Assembly: GCF_001519065.1 (NCBI RefSeq)
Contig: NZ_KQ954256.1
Location: 314,547 to 378,546 of the forward strand
Length of the DNA: 64,000 bases
Origin: Novosphingobium sp. FSW06-99
GTDB taxonomy: Bacteria; Pseudomonadota; Alphaproteobacteria; Sphingomonadales; Sphingomonadaceae
Direction of reading: 5' to 3'
Positions 26,104 through 34,178 of the stretch are shown here, piece by piece. The position numbers and the translations under genes were made by a program. Under the pieces are notes generated by a model. That model was not told the DNA's origin, did no database searches, and saw only the letters and a list, made by a program, of their open reading frames with translations. Each line of letters starts with the position of its first letter. Position 1 is the first letter of the stretch.

Positions 26104-27569
26104 CCATCCAGCTTGTCGATGTAACCATGCGCGACGGCAACCAGTCGCTGTGGGGGGCGACCGGGCTCAACACCGCGCATATGCTGCAGGCCGCCGCGCT
26201 GACCGAGCGGGCCGGGTTTCGCGCGGTCGATTTCACCTCGTCCAGCCATATGGCGGTGGCTGTACGCTATTTCCGCAACAACCCGTGGGAACGCATCCGG
26301 CGCATGCGCGCGGCGATGCCGACCACGCCGCTGCAACTGATCACCACCGGCTTGCGCTTCATCGCCTGGCAACAGGCCGATCCCGAATTCATGCGGCTGG
26401 TCTATCGCTGTTTGCAGGATTGCGGCATCCGGCGGTTTGTCGTGCTCGATCCGATGCACGAAGTGCCCGCCGTGATCGCGGCTGCGCGGATCATCAAGCA
26501 GGAGGGCGAGGCCGAAGTGATGGCCGCGCTGACTTTCACGCTGTCCGATGTGCACGACGATGCGTTCTATGCCGGATTTGCCCGCGCCCTGATGGCCAGC
26601 CCCGACATCGACCTGTTCTATATCAAGGACCCCAGCGGGCTGCTGTCGGTCGATCGCGTGCGCACGCTGGCCCCGGCGGTCAGGGCGGCAATTGGCAATC
26701 GTCCGCTCGAAATCCACGCGCACAACACGCTGGGGCTGGGCGAACTGTCTTCGCTGGAGGCGGCGAAGCTGGGCATTTCGGCAATCCATGTCGGCATCGG
26801 GCCGGGCGGCGACGGGTCTTCGCTGCCCGAGGCAGAGCGGATGGTGGCCAACCTGATCGAGGCAGGGCACGAGGTGGCGATCGACCGTGCGACTTTGCGC
26901 CAGTTGTCCGCCTATTGGTCGCGCCTGGCCTTTGCCGAAGGTCTGCCGCCCGGCACCCCGCAGGCGTTCGACGCCAGTTTCCTGCGCCACCAGATCGCGG
27001 GCGGGGTGATGACCACCACCCGGCGCCAGTTGGAGGAACTGGGCATGGGCGACCGGCTGGCGGCGGTGATTGCCGAAACCGAACAAGTGCGCGCCGAACT
27101 CGGCCATCCGATCATGGTCACCCCGTTTCCGCAGATGGTGATGAGCCAGGCGCTGTTCAACGTGATCGGCGATCGCCGCTATGCCCAGGTCAGCGATCAG
27201 GTGATCCGCTATGTGATGGGCAAGTTCGGCAAGCCGACGCGCCCGGTCGATCGCGCGGTGGAGGCAGCCATTCTCGATCGCCCGCGCGCGCGTGAACTGG
27301 CCAACGAGGGCGATTTTCCGGCGCTGGGCGATCTGCGCAAGACATTCGGCCACCACATGCCCGACGAGGAATTCCTGTTGCGCGCGGTGATGCCCGGCGA
27401 TCAGGTCGATGCCATGTTGGCCGCCGGGCGCAGCCGCGCGACATACACGCCCGAAGCCGCGCCCTTGTTCAAACTGCTGCGCGAACTCGCCGCGCGCCCG
27501 GCAGCGCGCGATATCGTGATCGATCGCCCCGGCCTGCGCATCGCCCTTCATGCCGGAGCCTCGCTGTGA
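26100..27569 (+). CDS. Carboxyltransferase subunit of a biotin-dependent carboxylase (pyruvate carboxylase B / OadA-like)
   Basis: This 489-residue protein has the TIM-barrel carboxyltransferase fold. Metal-site residues expected from transcarboxylase 5S are in place: Asp7 (DVTMRDGNQS), Lys176 (IKDPSGLL, normally carbamylated) and His206 and His208 (HAHNTLG). The usual HTHD is HAHN and the usual KDMAG is KDPSG, which marks it as a divergent group with probably a non-pyruvate acceptor. The C-terminal part (GKFGKPT, PGDQVDAML) resembles the post-barrel domain. In acetovanillone degradation a comparable subunit carboxylates a phosphorylated aryl ketone; this is the analogy I favour. Confidence 0.87.
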   Translation: MTIQLVDVTMRDGNQSLWGATGLNTAHMLQAAALTERAGFRAVDFTSSSHMAVAVRYFRNNPWERIRRMRAAMPTTPLQLITTGLRFIAWQQADPEFMRLVYRCLQDCGIRRFVVLDPMHEVPAVIAAARIIKQEGEAEVMAALTFTLSDVHDDAFYAGFARALMASPDIDLFYIKDPSGLLSVDRVRTLAPAVRAAIGNRPLEIHAHNTLGLGELSSLEAAKLGISAIHVGIGPGGDGSSLPEAERMVANLIEAGHEVAIDRATLRQLSAYWSRLAFAEGLPPGTPQAFDASFLRHQIAGGVMTTTRRQLEELGMGDRLAAVIAETEQVRAELGHPIMVTPFPQMVMSQALFNVIGDRRYAQVSDQVIRYVMGKFGKPTRPVDRAVEAAILDRPRARELANEGDFPALGDLRKTFGHHMPDEEFLLRAVMPGDQVDAMLAAGRSRATYTPEAAPLFKLLRELAARPAARDIVIDRPGLRIALHAGASL

Positions 27570-28408
27570 CCCCCGACATCGCCGACCGCGTGCGCCAGGC
27601 CAGCGGCTTCATTTTCGACATGGACGGCACGATCGCGCTGGGCGATGCGGCCAGCGGCGGCCATCGCGCGCTGCCCGGCGCGATCGAACTGCTGGCGGCG
27701 ATCAAGGCACGCGGCATTCCGCTGTGCGTGTTCACCAACGGCACCGCCAAGCCGCCCGCCGCCTATGCCCGGTCGCTGCGATCGGCCGGGTTCGACCTGG
27801 CCGATGGAGAGATGATGACGCCGTCGTCATCGGCAGCGGCATGGTTCGTGAAGCGGGGCATCCGCCGCGTACGCGTGCTGGGCAATGCCGGAGTGGCCGC
27901 GCCACTGCGCGAGGCGGGGATCACCTGCATCGGCCCCGCCGAACGCGCCAGCGAGGTGGAGGCGGTCTATACCGGCTGGTTCCGCGAATTCACCTTTCCC
28001 GATCTCGAAGCGGCGTGCCAGTCGGTGTGGGACGGTGCGCTGGTCACCACCGCCAGCCACGTGCCGTTTTTCGCCACCGCGCATGGCCGCGCGATCGGCG
28101 CCAGCTTTGCGATCAACGCGATGATCGCCGCGATGACCGGCAAGCGCGCCAAAGTGCTGGGCAAACCCTCGCGCACCGCGTTCGACACCGCCGCCGACGC
28201 GATGGGCATCGCCCGCGCCGACCGGGGCCGGATCGTGATCGTCGGCGATGACCCCGCGCTGGAAATGCGCATGGCCCGCACCGTGGGCGCCACCGGCATC
28301 GGCATGACCACCGGCATCATGAAGCCCGCCGCCCTCGCCACCCTGAAACCCGCCGAGCGCCCGCATGCGATCATCGAAACGCTGCGGGCACTGCATGACC
28401 TGATCTAG
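27566..28408 (+). CDS. HAD-IIA family phosphatase (NagD-like)
   Basis: This 280-residue hydrolase has motif I FIFDMDGTIALGD with both catalytic Asp residues, motif II CVFTNGTAKP, the C2 cap of NagD-type enzymes, motif III Lys in VLGKPSRTAF and motif IV VIVGDDPALEM. It starts with GTG overlapping the carboxyltransferase stop (GTGA), so it is the last gene of the rightward operon. HAD-IIA enzymes remove phosphate from small molecules. A phosphatase linked to an ATP-binding protein and a carboxylase suggests that the carboxylated intermediate is phosphorylated and then released by this enzyme. Confidence 0.88.
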   Translation: MTPDIADRVRQASGFIFDMDGTIALGDAASGGHRALPGAIELLAAIKARGIPLCVFTNGTAKPPAAYARSLRSAGFDLADGEMMTPSSSAAAWFVKRGIRRVRVLGNAGVAAPLREAGITCIGPAERASEVEAVYTGWFREFTFPDLEAACQSVWDGALVTTASHVPFFATAHGRAIGASFAINAMIAAMTGKRAKVLGKPSRTAFDTAADAMGIARADRGRIVIVGDDPALEMRMARTVGATGIGMTTGIMKPAALATLKPAERPHAIIETLRALHDLI

Positions 28409-28428
28409 CCAACATTGCCCCTTTTCGA

Positions 28429-28475
28429 TCCTCCCCGGCACGGGGAGGGGGACCGCCCGAAGGGTGGTGGAGGGG
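28429..28475 (+). repeat. REP-like repeat family 2, copy 1
   Basis: TCCTCCCC, a 4-nt loop and GGGGAGG form one hairpin. ACCGCCC-GAA-GGGTGGT forms a second hairpin, flanked by GGGGG and GGAGGGG. The unit lies 20 bp after the HAD stop. The same unit is present in opposite orientation at 28562-28608. Confidence 0.75.
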
Positions 28476-28561
28476 CTTCGCGGCTGGGTAAAACATTGAA
28501 AATAAGCGCCATAACCCCCGGCACCATGGTCCATCTTCGCGACGTTGCGCAATCCGGCGGG

Positions 28562-28608
28562 GCCCCTCCACCAGCTTCGCTGGTCCCCCTCCCCATTCTG
28601 GGGAGGAT
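28562..28608 (-). repeat. REP-like repeat family 2, copy 2 (inverted)
   Basis: Read on the minus strand this gives TCCTCCCC-agaat-GGGGAGG followed by ACCAGC-GAA-GCTGGT and GGAGGGGCC, the same plan as copy 1 with a compensated second stem. The pair of inverted copies separates the convergent ends of the HAD and quinone-oxidoreductase genes and could stop transcription in both directions. The 86 bp between the copies hold nothing recognisable. Confidence 0.75.
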
Positions 28609-28631
28609 TTGGGTTGGCGGATCAGGCGCGG

Positions 28632-29642
28632 CTACAATGTAATCACCACTTTGCCGAACAAGTCGGGCGAGGACTGGTAGCGATAGGCCGACAACGCATC
28701 GGCGATATCGAAGCGGCGGTCGATTACCGGCTTGATCCGATGCGCGTCGACCAGATCGTTCAGCCCCTGCGCCATCGCGCGCGATCCGACGAAAATGCCC
28801 CGGATCGATGCGCCCTTGAACATCAGGCCGTGAGGGCTGGTGTTGCCTTCGCGGGTCAGCACGCCGATCAGCGCGATTTCCCCGGCATAGCCCACCGCCG
28901 CGATCGACTGCGCCAATGTGCCTGCACCGCCGACTTCGACGACATGGTCGATTCCCCCGGTCAGCCGGGCCGCCTCGGCCCCCCATTCGGGAACGCTGCG
29001 ATAATTGATCAGATGATCCGCGCCCAGCGCGCGGGCGCGGTCCAGCTTGGCATCGCTCGATGATGTGGCGACCACGGTGGCGCCCACCGCCCTGGCGATC
29101 TGCAAGGCCAGCAGCGACACCCCGCCGGTGCCCAGCACCAGCACGCTGCCCCCCGCCCTGAGCGGGCGCGGCCCGGCCATCAGCGCGTTCCACGCGGTTA
29201 CCCCGGCACAGGGCAGGCAGGCGGCTTCTTCGAAACTCAGGCTGCCGGCGATGGCGATCACCCCGCCGGCGGGCAGCGCCACCAGATCCTGCAACATGCC
29301 GGGCGCGCCCGCCGCGCCCAGCGCCACGCCCATGCCCGCCGAGGGCGGGCCATCGTGCCAGCCTTGAAAAAACAGCCCGGCCACCCGGTCACCCACGGCA
29401 AAGCCGGTGACCCCGGCGCCCAGCGCGACAATCTCTCCGGCGCCATCGGACAAGGGCACCGTATCGCTGGCGACCGGCCCGCCCATATAGCGGCCCAGCG
29501 GGATCGCCTGATCGCGATAGTTAAGCGAACAGGCGCGCACGCGCACCAGCACTTCGCCCGGCCCCGCCACCGGCTCTGGCACATCGCGCAGATGCAGGCC
29601 GTCGAGCGAGGTTGCCCCCTGGTTGATGATCCACTGCCGCAT
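28632..29642 (-). CDS. Zinc-free medium-chain dehydrogenase / quinone oxidoreductase-like
   Basis: This 336-residue MDR protein lacks the zinc-ligand clusters of classical alcohol dehydrogenases. It has the quinone-oxidoreductase features: LNYRDQAIPLGRY near the N-terminus, AWNALM, the NADPH-binding VLVLGTGGVSLLALQIARA and VATSSSDAKLDRARALGAD. It probably reduces an enone, quinone or aldehyde with NADPH. The start at 29642 follows GGGTGGGAG. An 18-bp inverted repeat containing the island's operator motif lies 12-56 bp upstream, so this gene is likely a member of the same regulon although transcribed toward the HAD gene. Confidence 0.87.
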   Translation of the reverse strand: MRQWIINQGATSLDGLHLRDVPEPVAGPGEVLVRVRACSLNYRDQAIPLGRYMGGPVASDTVPLSDGAGEIVALGAGVTGFAVGDRVAGLFFQGWHDGPPSAGMGVALGAAGAPGMLQDLVALPAGGVIAIAGSLSFEEAACLPCAGVTAWNALMAGPRPLRAGGSVLVLGTGGVSLLALQIARAVGATVVATSSSDAKLDRARALGADHLINYRSVPEWGAEAARLTGGIDHVVEVGGAGTLAQSIAAVGYAGEIALIGVLTREGNTSPHGLMFKGASIRGIFVGSRAMAQGLNDLVDAHRIKPVIDRRFDIADALSAYRYQSSPDLFGKVVITL

Positions 29643-29653
29643 CGTCGCACTCC

Positions 29654-29698
29654 CACCCATCGGTTATTGTATGCCTTGCTTACAATAACCGATGGGTG
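29654..29698. promoter_or_regulatory. Operator O5: 18-bp inverted repeat with the shared motif
   Basis: CACCCATCGGTTATTGTA and its perfect complement flank a 9-nt centre (TGCCTTGCT). The inner 21 bp (29666-29686) read ATTGTATGC-CTT-GCTTACAAT, matching the operator motif of the divergent region 6.6 kb away. It sits between the superoxide dismutase stop and the oxidoreductase start. It lacks a T-run, so a regulatory role is likelier than a terminator. Confidence 0.6.
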
Positions 29699-29714
29699 GG
29701 TGTCACCTGCGGAT

Positions 29715-30416
29715 TCAGGCGGCGTAGCGCTGCGACGCCCCAGCCCAGTCGAGCAGCGGGATCACCGCGCTGACATAGTCTGCACGGCGGTTCTGTTCGT
29801 CGAGGTAATAGGCGTGTTCCCACACGTCGATCACCAGCAGCGGGGTCAGGCCATCGGCCACCGGCGTGCCTGCGTTCGACGTGGCCATGACCTTCAGCTT
29901 GTCGCCATCGGCCGCCAGCCAGCCCCAGCCGCTGCCGAACTGGCCGGTCGCCGCTTTGGCCAGTTCGGCGTCGAGCGCCGCCTTGCTGCCGAAATCACGC
30001 GCGATCGCCGCCGCCAGTGCGGCACTGGGCGCGCTGCCGCCGGGGGTCAGGCTTTGCCAATAGAGGTTGTGGTTGAGCGCCTGCGCCGCGTTGTTGAAAA
30101 TTGCGCGCGATTCGCCCTTGCCGGCGGTGGCCAGAATGATCGCTTCGAGAGAGGCCTGTTCCAGCGGGGTGCCCGCCACCAGCTTGGCCAGATTGGTGAA
30201 ATAGCCCTTGTGGTGCTTATTGTAATGGAAATCGACGGTTCGCGCCGAAATCGCCGGGGCCAGCGCATCGGGCGCATATGGCAGTGGCGGCTGGACTTGC
30301 GGCGAATGGCCGACGGCGCGCGCCGCCGCACGCGCGGGTGCCGCGCCCGCCGCCAGGGCAACCCCGCCCACGGCAACGGCGGCACGCAGAATGTCGCGGC
30401 GATTGGTGGTATCCAT
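29715..30416 (-). CDS. sodB: Exported iron/manganese superoxide dismutase
   Basis: This 233-residue enzyme converts superoxide to oxygen and peroxide. Metal ligands are visible as His in FHYNKHHKGY, His in ALNHNLYW, and Asp and His in VIDVWEHAYYLD. The GSGWGWL segment is conserved. It carries an N-terminal twin-arginine signal (NRRDILRAAVAVGG, then APARA), so it is folded with its metal in the cytoplasm and exported by Tat to the periplasm; most bacterial Fe/Mn enzymes are cytoplasmic. The start at 30416 has AGGAGA nine bases upstream. It may protect the periplasm near the next gene's oxidase. Confidence 0.9.
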   Translation of the reverse strand: MDTTNRRDILRAAVAVGGVALAAGAAPARAAARAVGHSPQVQPPLPYAPDALAPAISARTVDFHYNKHHKGYFTNLAKLVAGTPLEQASLEAIILATAGKGESRAIFNNAAQALNHNLYWQSLTPGGSAPSAALAAAIARDFGSKAALDAELAKAATGQFGSGWGWLAADGDKLKVMATSNAGTPVADGLTPLLVIDVWEHAYYLDEQNRRADYVSAVIPLLDWAGASQRYAA

Positions 30417-30517
30417 GATGCGATGTCTCCTGTCGGAACCGTCCGATCTGCGCATATGTCTAGCCGGAATTGGCCGCCATGCATCATGCCATCGGGGGCA
30501 GCGCGATCATAGCCTGC

Positions 30518-32422
30518 CTAACCCAGCTCCGCCACCGCGCGCGCCGCCATGTCGATCGCCAGTTCGGTCGAATCGGTGCCGCCCGAATCGGTGTTGGCAA
30601 TCGTGATCGCGCCGACCGGCTGCCGCGCCAGCAGATGCGGCGGCGGCCCGCCGGTCTTCAGGAAATCATCGTACAGCGCCGAATACCAATAGGAATAGCC
30701 GTGGCCCCAGCGGTTGACGGTCAATCCGGCAATGTCGCGCGCCGGATCGAAGCCCGACGGGCCCAGCGCCGAGGCCAGTTGCGCGCGGGTTTCGCGTTCG
30801 AACGTGTCGAAGGTGGTCGCGTAGAGTTCGGCGCGACCTAGGCGGAACTGGTCCTTGATCGGCAGGCCCGGCGTTTCATAGCCGCGCAGCATCGTCAGCA
30901 CGGTCGGATCGTCGGGCGAGGCCGAATGGGCATAGCCGCCCAGCGACACCGGCTGTTCGAGGATCAGCGAGGCATAATAGCTGCCGGGCGCATTCATGAA
31001 ACAGGTGCCCGCCCGGTGAAACGCGCGCCAGTTGTTCAGCCAGACATTGACCCAAAGATTGGGCGTCTTGACGTTATAGGCCAGCGCCTCGCGCTGCGGC
31101 GCGGACAGTTCGGGGCAGATATAGGGGATCACATAGTTCCAGCACGCCAGCACGCAGTGTTTGCCGCGCGTGCGCATCCGCGCGCCATTGACACCGCCCA
31201 GGGTATAGCTGACCTCGACCCCGCCACGCACATTGGCAACGTGATAGGCCATCGCATTGAGGCGGATGCGCGTGGCGTTGCCCGGTTGGTCGAGCACGCC
31301 ATAATCGACCCGCGCCAGCATCGATTCGCCCGGCGTGCGCGCGGCGAGCGCGCCCGGCACCAACCGGGCGACCAACAGCCGCGCAACCGTCGCGTTGCCT
31401 TCGGGGAAGTGATAGCTGGTGCCCGATTCGTCGGTATCATAGGCGGCGGGCAGGCCCAGCCCGGCAAACCCGGGCAGGCCAAACCGCTGATGCGCCGACA
31501 GCGCGGTGGTCGACGACAGCCCGCGCCCGCTGCCGAACGTGCGATCGCGCAGATATGTCGCCACCATCGGATCGCACCCCGCCGGGCCGGTCAGGAAATC
31601 GGCATAGCTCATGGTGTCGAGCCGATGGACTTTTTCGGCAGCGCTCAGCCCTGGCAGATAGTCGGTGGCGGCATGATAGAGCCGGTACAGATCGGCCCTC
31701 GCGCGCTCTGGCAAGGGCGCCTCGGCCATGAATCGCGCCCAGCGCGCATCGGCATCGGGCGGCGTCGTCGGCGAGTAGAGAAACGTGAAATCGGTCCACG
31801 GCGCGGGATCGGGCAACAGCACGTCGCGGCCAAACGTGGCGCGGTCGAAAAACACCCCCTGCCCCATGCCCAGCCGGTGATAGAATCCCGGATCGACGGT
31901 GTCCCTGGCCAGCGCCGCTATATCGATGCCCAGCGCGCGATAGAGATCGACATGCGCGCCGCTGTCGTGATCGTCGGCAAACACATTGAAACTTCCCGCG
32001 TTCGACAGGCGCATGGCGGCACCGGTGCCGAATTCATTGCGTTTGGCATGGCCGCCGAAATCGTCGTGGTTGTCGATCACCAGCACCCGCGCGCCGCCGC
32101 CATGGCGCTGCTGATAGAACCATGCCGCCGCCAGCCCGCTGATCCCGCCGCCGACCACGATCAGGTCATAGCTGTCGGCACTCTCGCTCGCCGCCGGGCC
32201 GGGGGCAAAGTCATGATCGCGCAAGGCATGCCCGGTGGAATAGGCCCCCGGATAGCCACTGCCGCGCATCCCGGTCAGCGCGGGGGGATAGGGGCCCGAA
32301 TCGGCCGCCCGCGCCCGTCGCCCGGGTGCCAGCACGCCGGCTCCGGCCATCAGTACCCCGTTGAGGAAATCGCGCCGCTCGATCGGGCGCCCCATGCCAA
32401 GTTCGCGGTCGCTGATGGTCAT
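30518..32422 (-). CDS. Tat-exported FAD-dependent oxidoreductase, spermidine dehydrogenase-like
   Basis: This 634-residue flavoprotein begins with DRELGMGRPIERRDFLNGV, combining a conserved leader of the spermidine-dehydrogenase group and a twin-arginine signal. The FAD-binding motif is YDLIVVGGGISGLAAAWFYQ. The C-terminal part has NRWGHGYSYWYS and the final FAD-contact segment ITIANTDSGGTDSTELAID. It probably oxidises polyamines or similar amines in the periplasm and passes electrons onward. Neighbouring exported superoxide dismutase fits an oxidative envelope setting. The ATG at 32422 follows AGGA. The precise substrate is not provable from the sequence. Confidence 0.82.
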   Translation of the reverse strand: MTISDRELGMGRPIERRDFLNGVLMAGAGVLAPGRRARAADSGPYPPALTGMRGSGYPGAYSTGHALRDHDFAPGPAASESADSYDLIVVGGGISGLAAAWFYQQRHGGGARVLVIDNHDDFGGHAKRNEFGTGAAMRLSNAGSFNVFADDHDSGAHVDLYRALGIDIAALARDTVDPGFYHRLGMGQGVFFDRATFGRDVLLPDPAPWTDFTFLYSPTTPPDADARWARFMAEAPLPERARADLYRLYHAATDYLPGLSAAEKVHRLDTMSYADFLTGPAGCDPMVATYLRDRTFGSGRGLSSTTALSAHQRFGLPGFAGLGLPAAYDTDESGTSYHFPEGNATVARLLVARLVPGALAARTPGESMLARVDYGVLDQPGNATRIRLNAMAYHVANVRGGVEVSYTLGGVNGARMRTRGKHCVLACWNYVIPYICPELSAPQREALAYNVKTPNLWVNVWLNNWRAFHRAGTCFMNAPGSYYASLILEQPVSLGGYAHSASPDDPTVLTMLRGYETPGLPIKDQFRLGRAELYATTFDTFERETRAQLASALGPSGFDPARDIAGLTVNRWGHGYSYWYSALYDDFLKTGGPPPHLLARQPVGAITIANTDSGGTDSTELAIDMAARAVAELG

Positions 32423-32497
32423 TGTCGCTGGTCCTGCGCGGTTTTTTCAGATCGCTGCAGCCATAGCGCGACCCACTTGTCGGCGCGTCAACTTTGT

Positions 32498-34003
32498 TCA
32501 GGCGCGCGGGGCCACCCGGCGATAACTCAACGCCTCGGCCACGTGCACACGCGTAACCTGGTCCGCCCCGGCCAAATCGGCAATCGTGCGCGCGACGCGC
32601 AGGATGCGGGTATAGCCGCGCGCCGACAGCTTCATCGCGGTGGCGGCGCGGGTCAGCAGATCCTGCCCCGCGGCATCGGGCTGGGCATGGGTTTCCAGCA
32701 AGTCGCCATCGAGTTCGGCATTGCTGCGCCGCCCGGTCCCCGCCAGCCGTGCGGTCTGGCGCCCGCGCGCCACAGCCACCCGCTGCGCCACTTCGGCAGA
32801 GCCCTCCAGCGGCGGCGGCAGTGCCATGTCGCTGGCCGCCACCGGATCGACCTCCACATGCAGGTCGATCCGGTCGAGCAGCGGGCCCGAGATCTTGGTC
32901 TGGTAATCGGCGGCACAACGCGGCGCACGGCTGCACGCCAGCGCCGCATCGGCCAGATGGCCGCACCGGCACGGGTTCATCGCCGCTATCAACTGCACCC
33001 GCGCCGGAAACGTGACATGGGCATTGGCGCGTGCCACGGTCACTTCGCCGGTTTCGAGCGGCTGGCGCAGCGAATCGAGCGCGGCGCGCTGAAATTCGGG
33101 CAATTCGTCAAGAAACAGCACCCCCAGATGCGCCAGGCTGACTTCGCCCGGCCGCGCCTTGGCGCCGCCGCCGGTCAGCGCCGCGATCGAGGCGGAATGA
33201 TGGGGCGCCCGAAACGGGCGCGCGCGACTGATACGCCCTTCCTCCAGCGTGCCCGCGACCGAGGCCACCATCGACACTTCCAGCGCCTCGGCCGGCGTCA
33301 GCGGCGGCAGAATGCCCGGCAGGCAGGCCGCCATCAGCGATTTGCCCGCGCCCGGCGGCCCGATCATCAGCAGGTTGTGCCCCCCGGCAGCGGCGATTTC
33401 GAGCGCGCGCCGCGCCACGTCCTGGCCTTTGACCTGTTTCAGGTCGGGCCCGCGCCGGGGCGGATCGGGCTCGCCCGGTTGTGGCGGGGGCAAGGCCTGC
33501 GTACCCTTGAAATGGTTGAGCAGGCCGATCAGATCGGGCGCGGCAATCACCGCGGTCCCCGCCCAGCTTGCCTCGGTGCCTTGCGCGGCGGGGCAGATCA
33601 GCCCGCGATCGGTCGCGCCTGCGTGCAGGGCGGCCAGCAGGACGCCGGGGCTGGCAATCACCCGCCCGTCGAGCGCGAGTTCGCCCACCGCGACCTGATC
33701 GGCCAGCGCCTCGCGATCGATCACCCCCATCGCGCACAACAGTGCCAGCGCGATCGGCAGGTCGTAATGCGATCCTTCCTTGGGCAGATCGGCGGGCGAA
33801 AGGTTGACCGTGATGCGTTTGGGCGGCAGCGACAGGCCCATCGCGGCCAGCGCCGAATGGACCCGTTCACGGCTTTCGCCCACCGCCTTGTCGGGCAGAC
33901 CGACCACGCGAAAACTGGGCAGGCCCGACGACAACTGGCACTGCACTTCGACCGCGCGCGCCTCCAGCCCGAGATAGGCGACTGTCGCCACGACTGCGAC
34001 CAT
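32498..34003 (-). CDS. comM: ComM/YifB family Mg-chelatase-like AAA ATPase
   Basis: This 501-residue AAA+ ATPase has the three ComM parts. An N-terminal Lon-substrate-type domain contains VQCQLSSGLPSFRVVGLPDKA. The Mg-chelatase ATPase domain has Walker A MIGPPGAGKSLM and Walker B GVLFLDELPEF. A C-terminal helical domain contains a zinc-like cysteine cluster (NPCRCGHLADAALACSRAPRC). ComM is a helicase that drives branch migration of incoming DNA during natural transformation, and homologues occur in many bacteria not known to be competent. It is divergent from the next gene, with 175 bp between starts. Confidence 0.93.
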   Translation of the reverse strand: MVAVVATVAYLGLEARAVEVQCQLSSGLPSFRVVGLPDKAVGESRERVHSALAAMGLSLPPKRITVNLSPADLPKEGSHYDLPIALALLCAMGVIDREALADQVAVGELALDGRVIASPGVLLAALHAGATDRGLICPAAQGTEASWAGTAVIAAPDLIGLLNHFKGTQALPPPQPGEPDPPRRGPDLKQVKGQDVARRALEIAAAGGHNLLMIGPPGAGKSLMAACLPGILPPLTPAEALEVSMVASVAGTLEEGRISRARPFRAPHHSASIAALTGGGAKARPGEVSLAHLGVLFLDELPEFQRAALDSLRQPLETGEVTVARANAHVTFPARVQLIAAMNPCRCGHLADAALACSRAPRCAADYQTKISGPLLDRIDLHVEVDPVAASDMALPPPLEGSAEVAQRVAVARGRQTARLAGTGRRSNAELDGDLLETHAQPDAAGQDLLTRAATAMKLSARGYTRILRVARTIADLAGADQVTRVHVAEALSYRRVAPRA

Positions 34004-34178
34004 ACGCTTGCGCTGCCCCCTGTTTTCGGCCCAGGGTCCTGCCTAGCGCGCGCAGGGCCCTGCGGCCAAGGGCACGATCTCGCCCATTTTGGCGCGATCA
34101 CCCCATAGAACAACGTAAACCCGGCATTCACCGCATCCCTTGGGGCGAATACAAGGTCTGTGGCCCAGACAGGGCATC

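Noticed and set aside
29654..29698. Reading the 18-bp inverted repeat as a terminator for the superoxide dismutase gene
   Set aside because: There is no T-run on either side, and the centre matches the operator motif found at two other promoters.
30926..34108. A 1060-codon open frame on the plus strand
   Set aside because: It is antisense to the spermidine-dehydrogenase-like and comM genes, which have clear motifs. The frame has the Arg, His and Gln-rich composition expected from the shadow of GC-rich genes.
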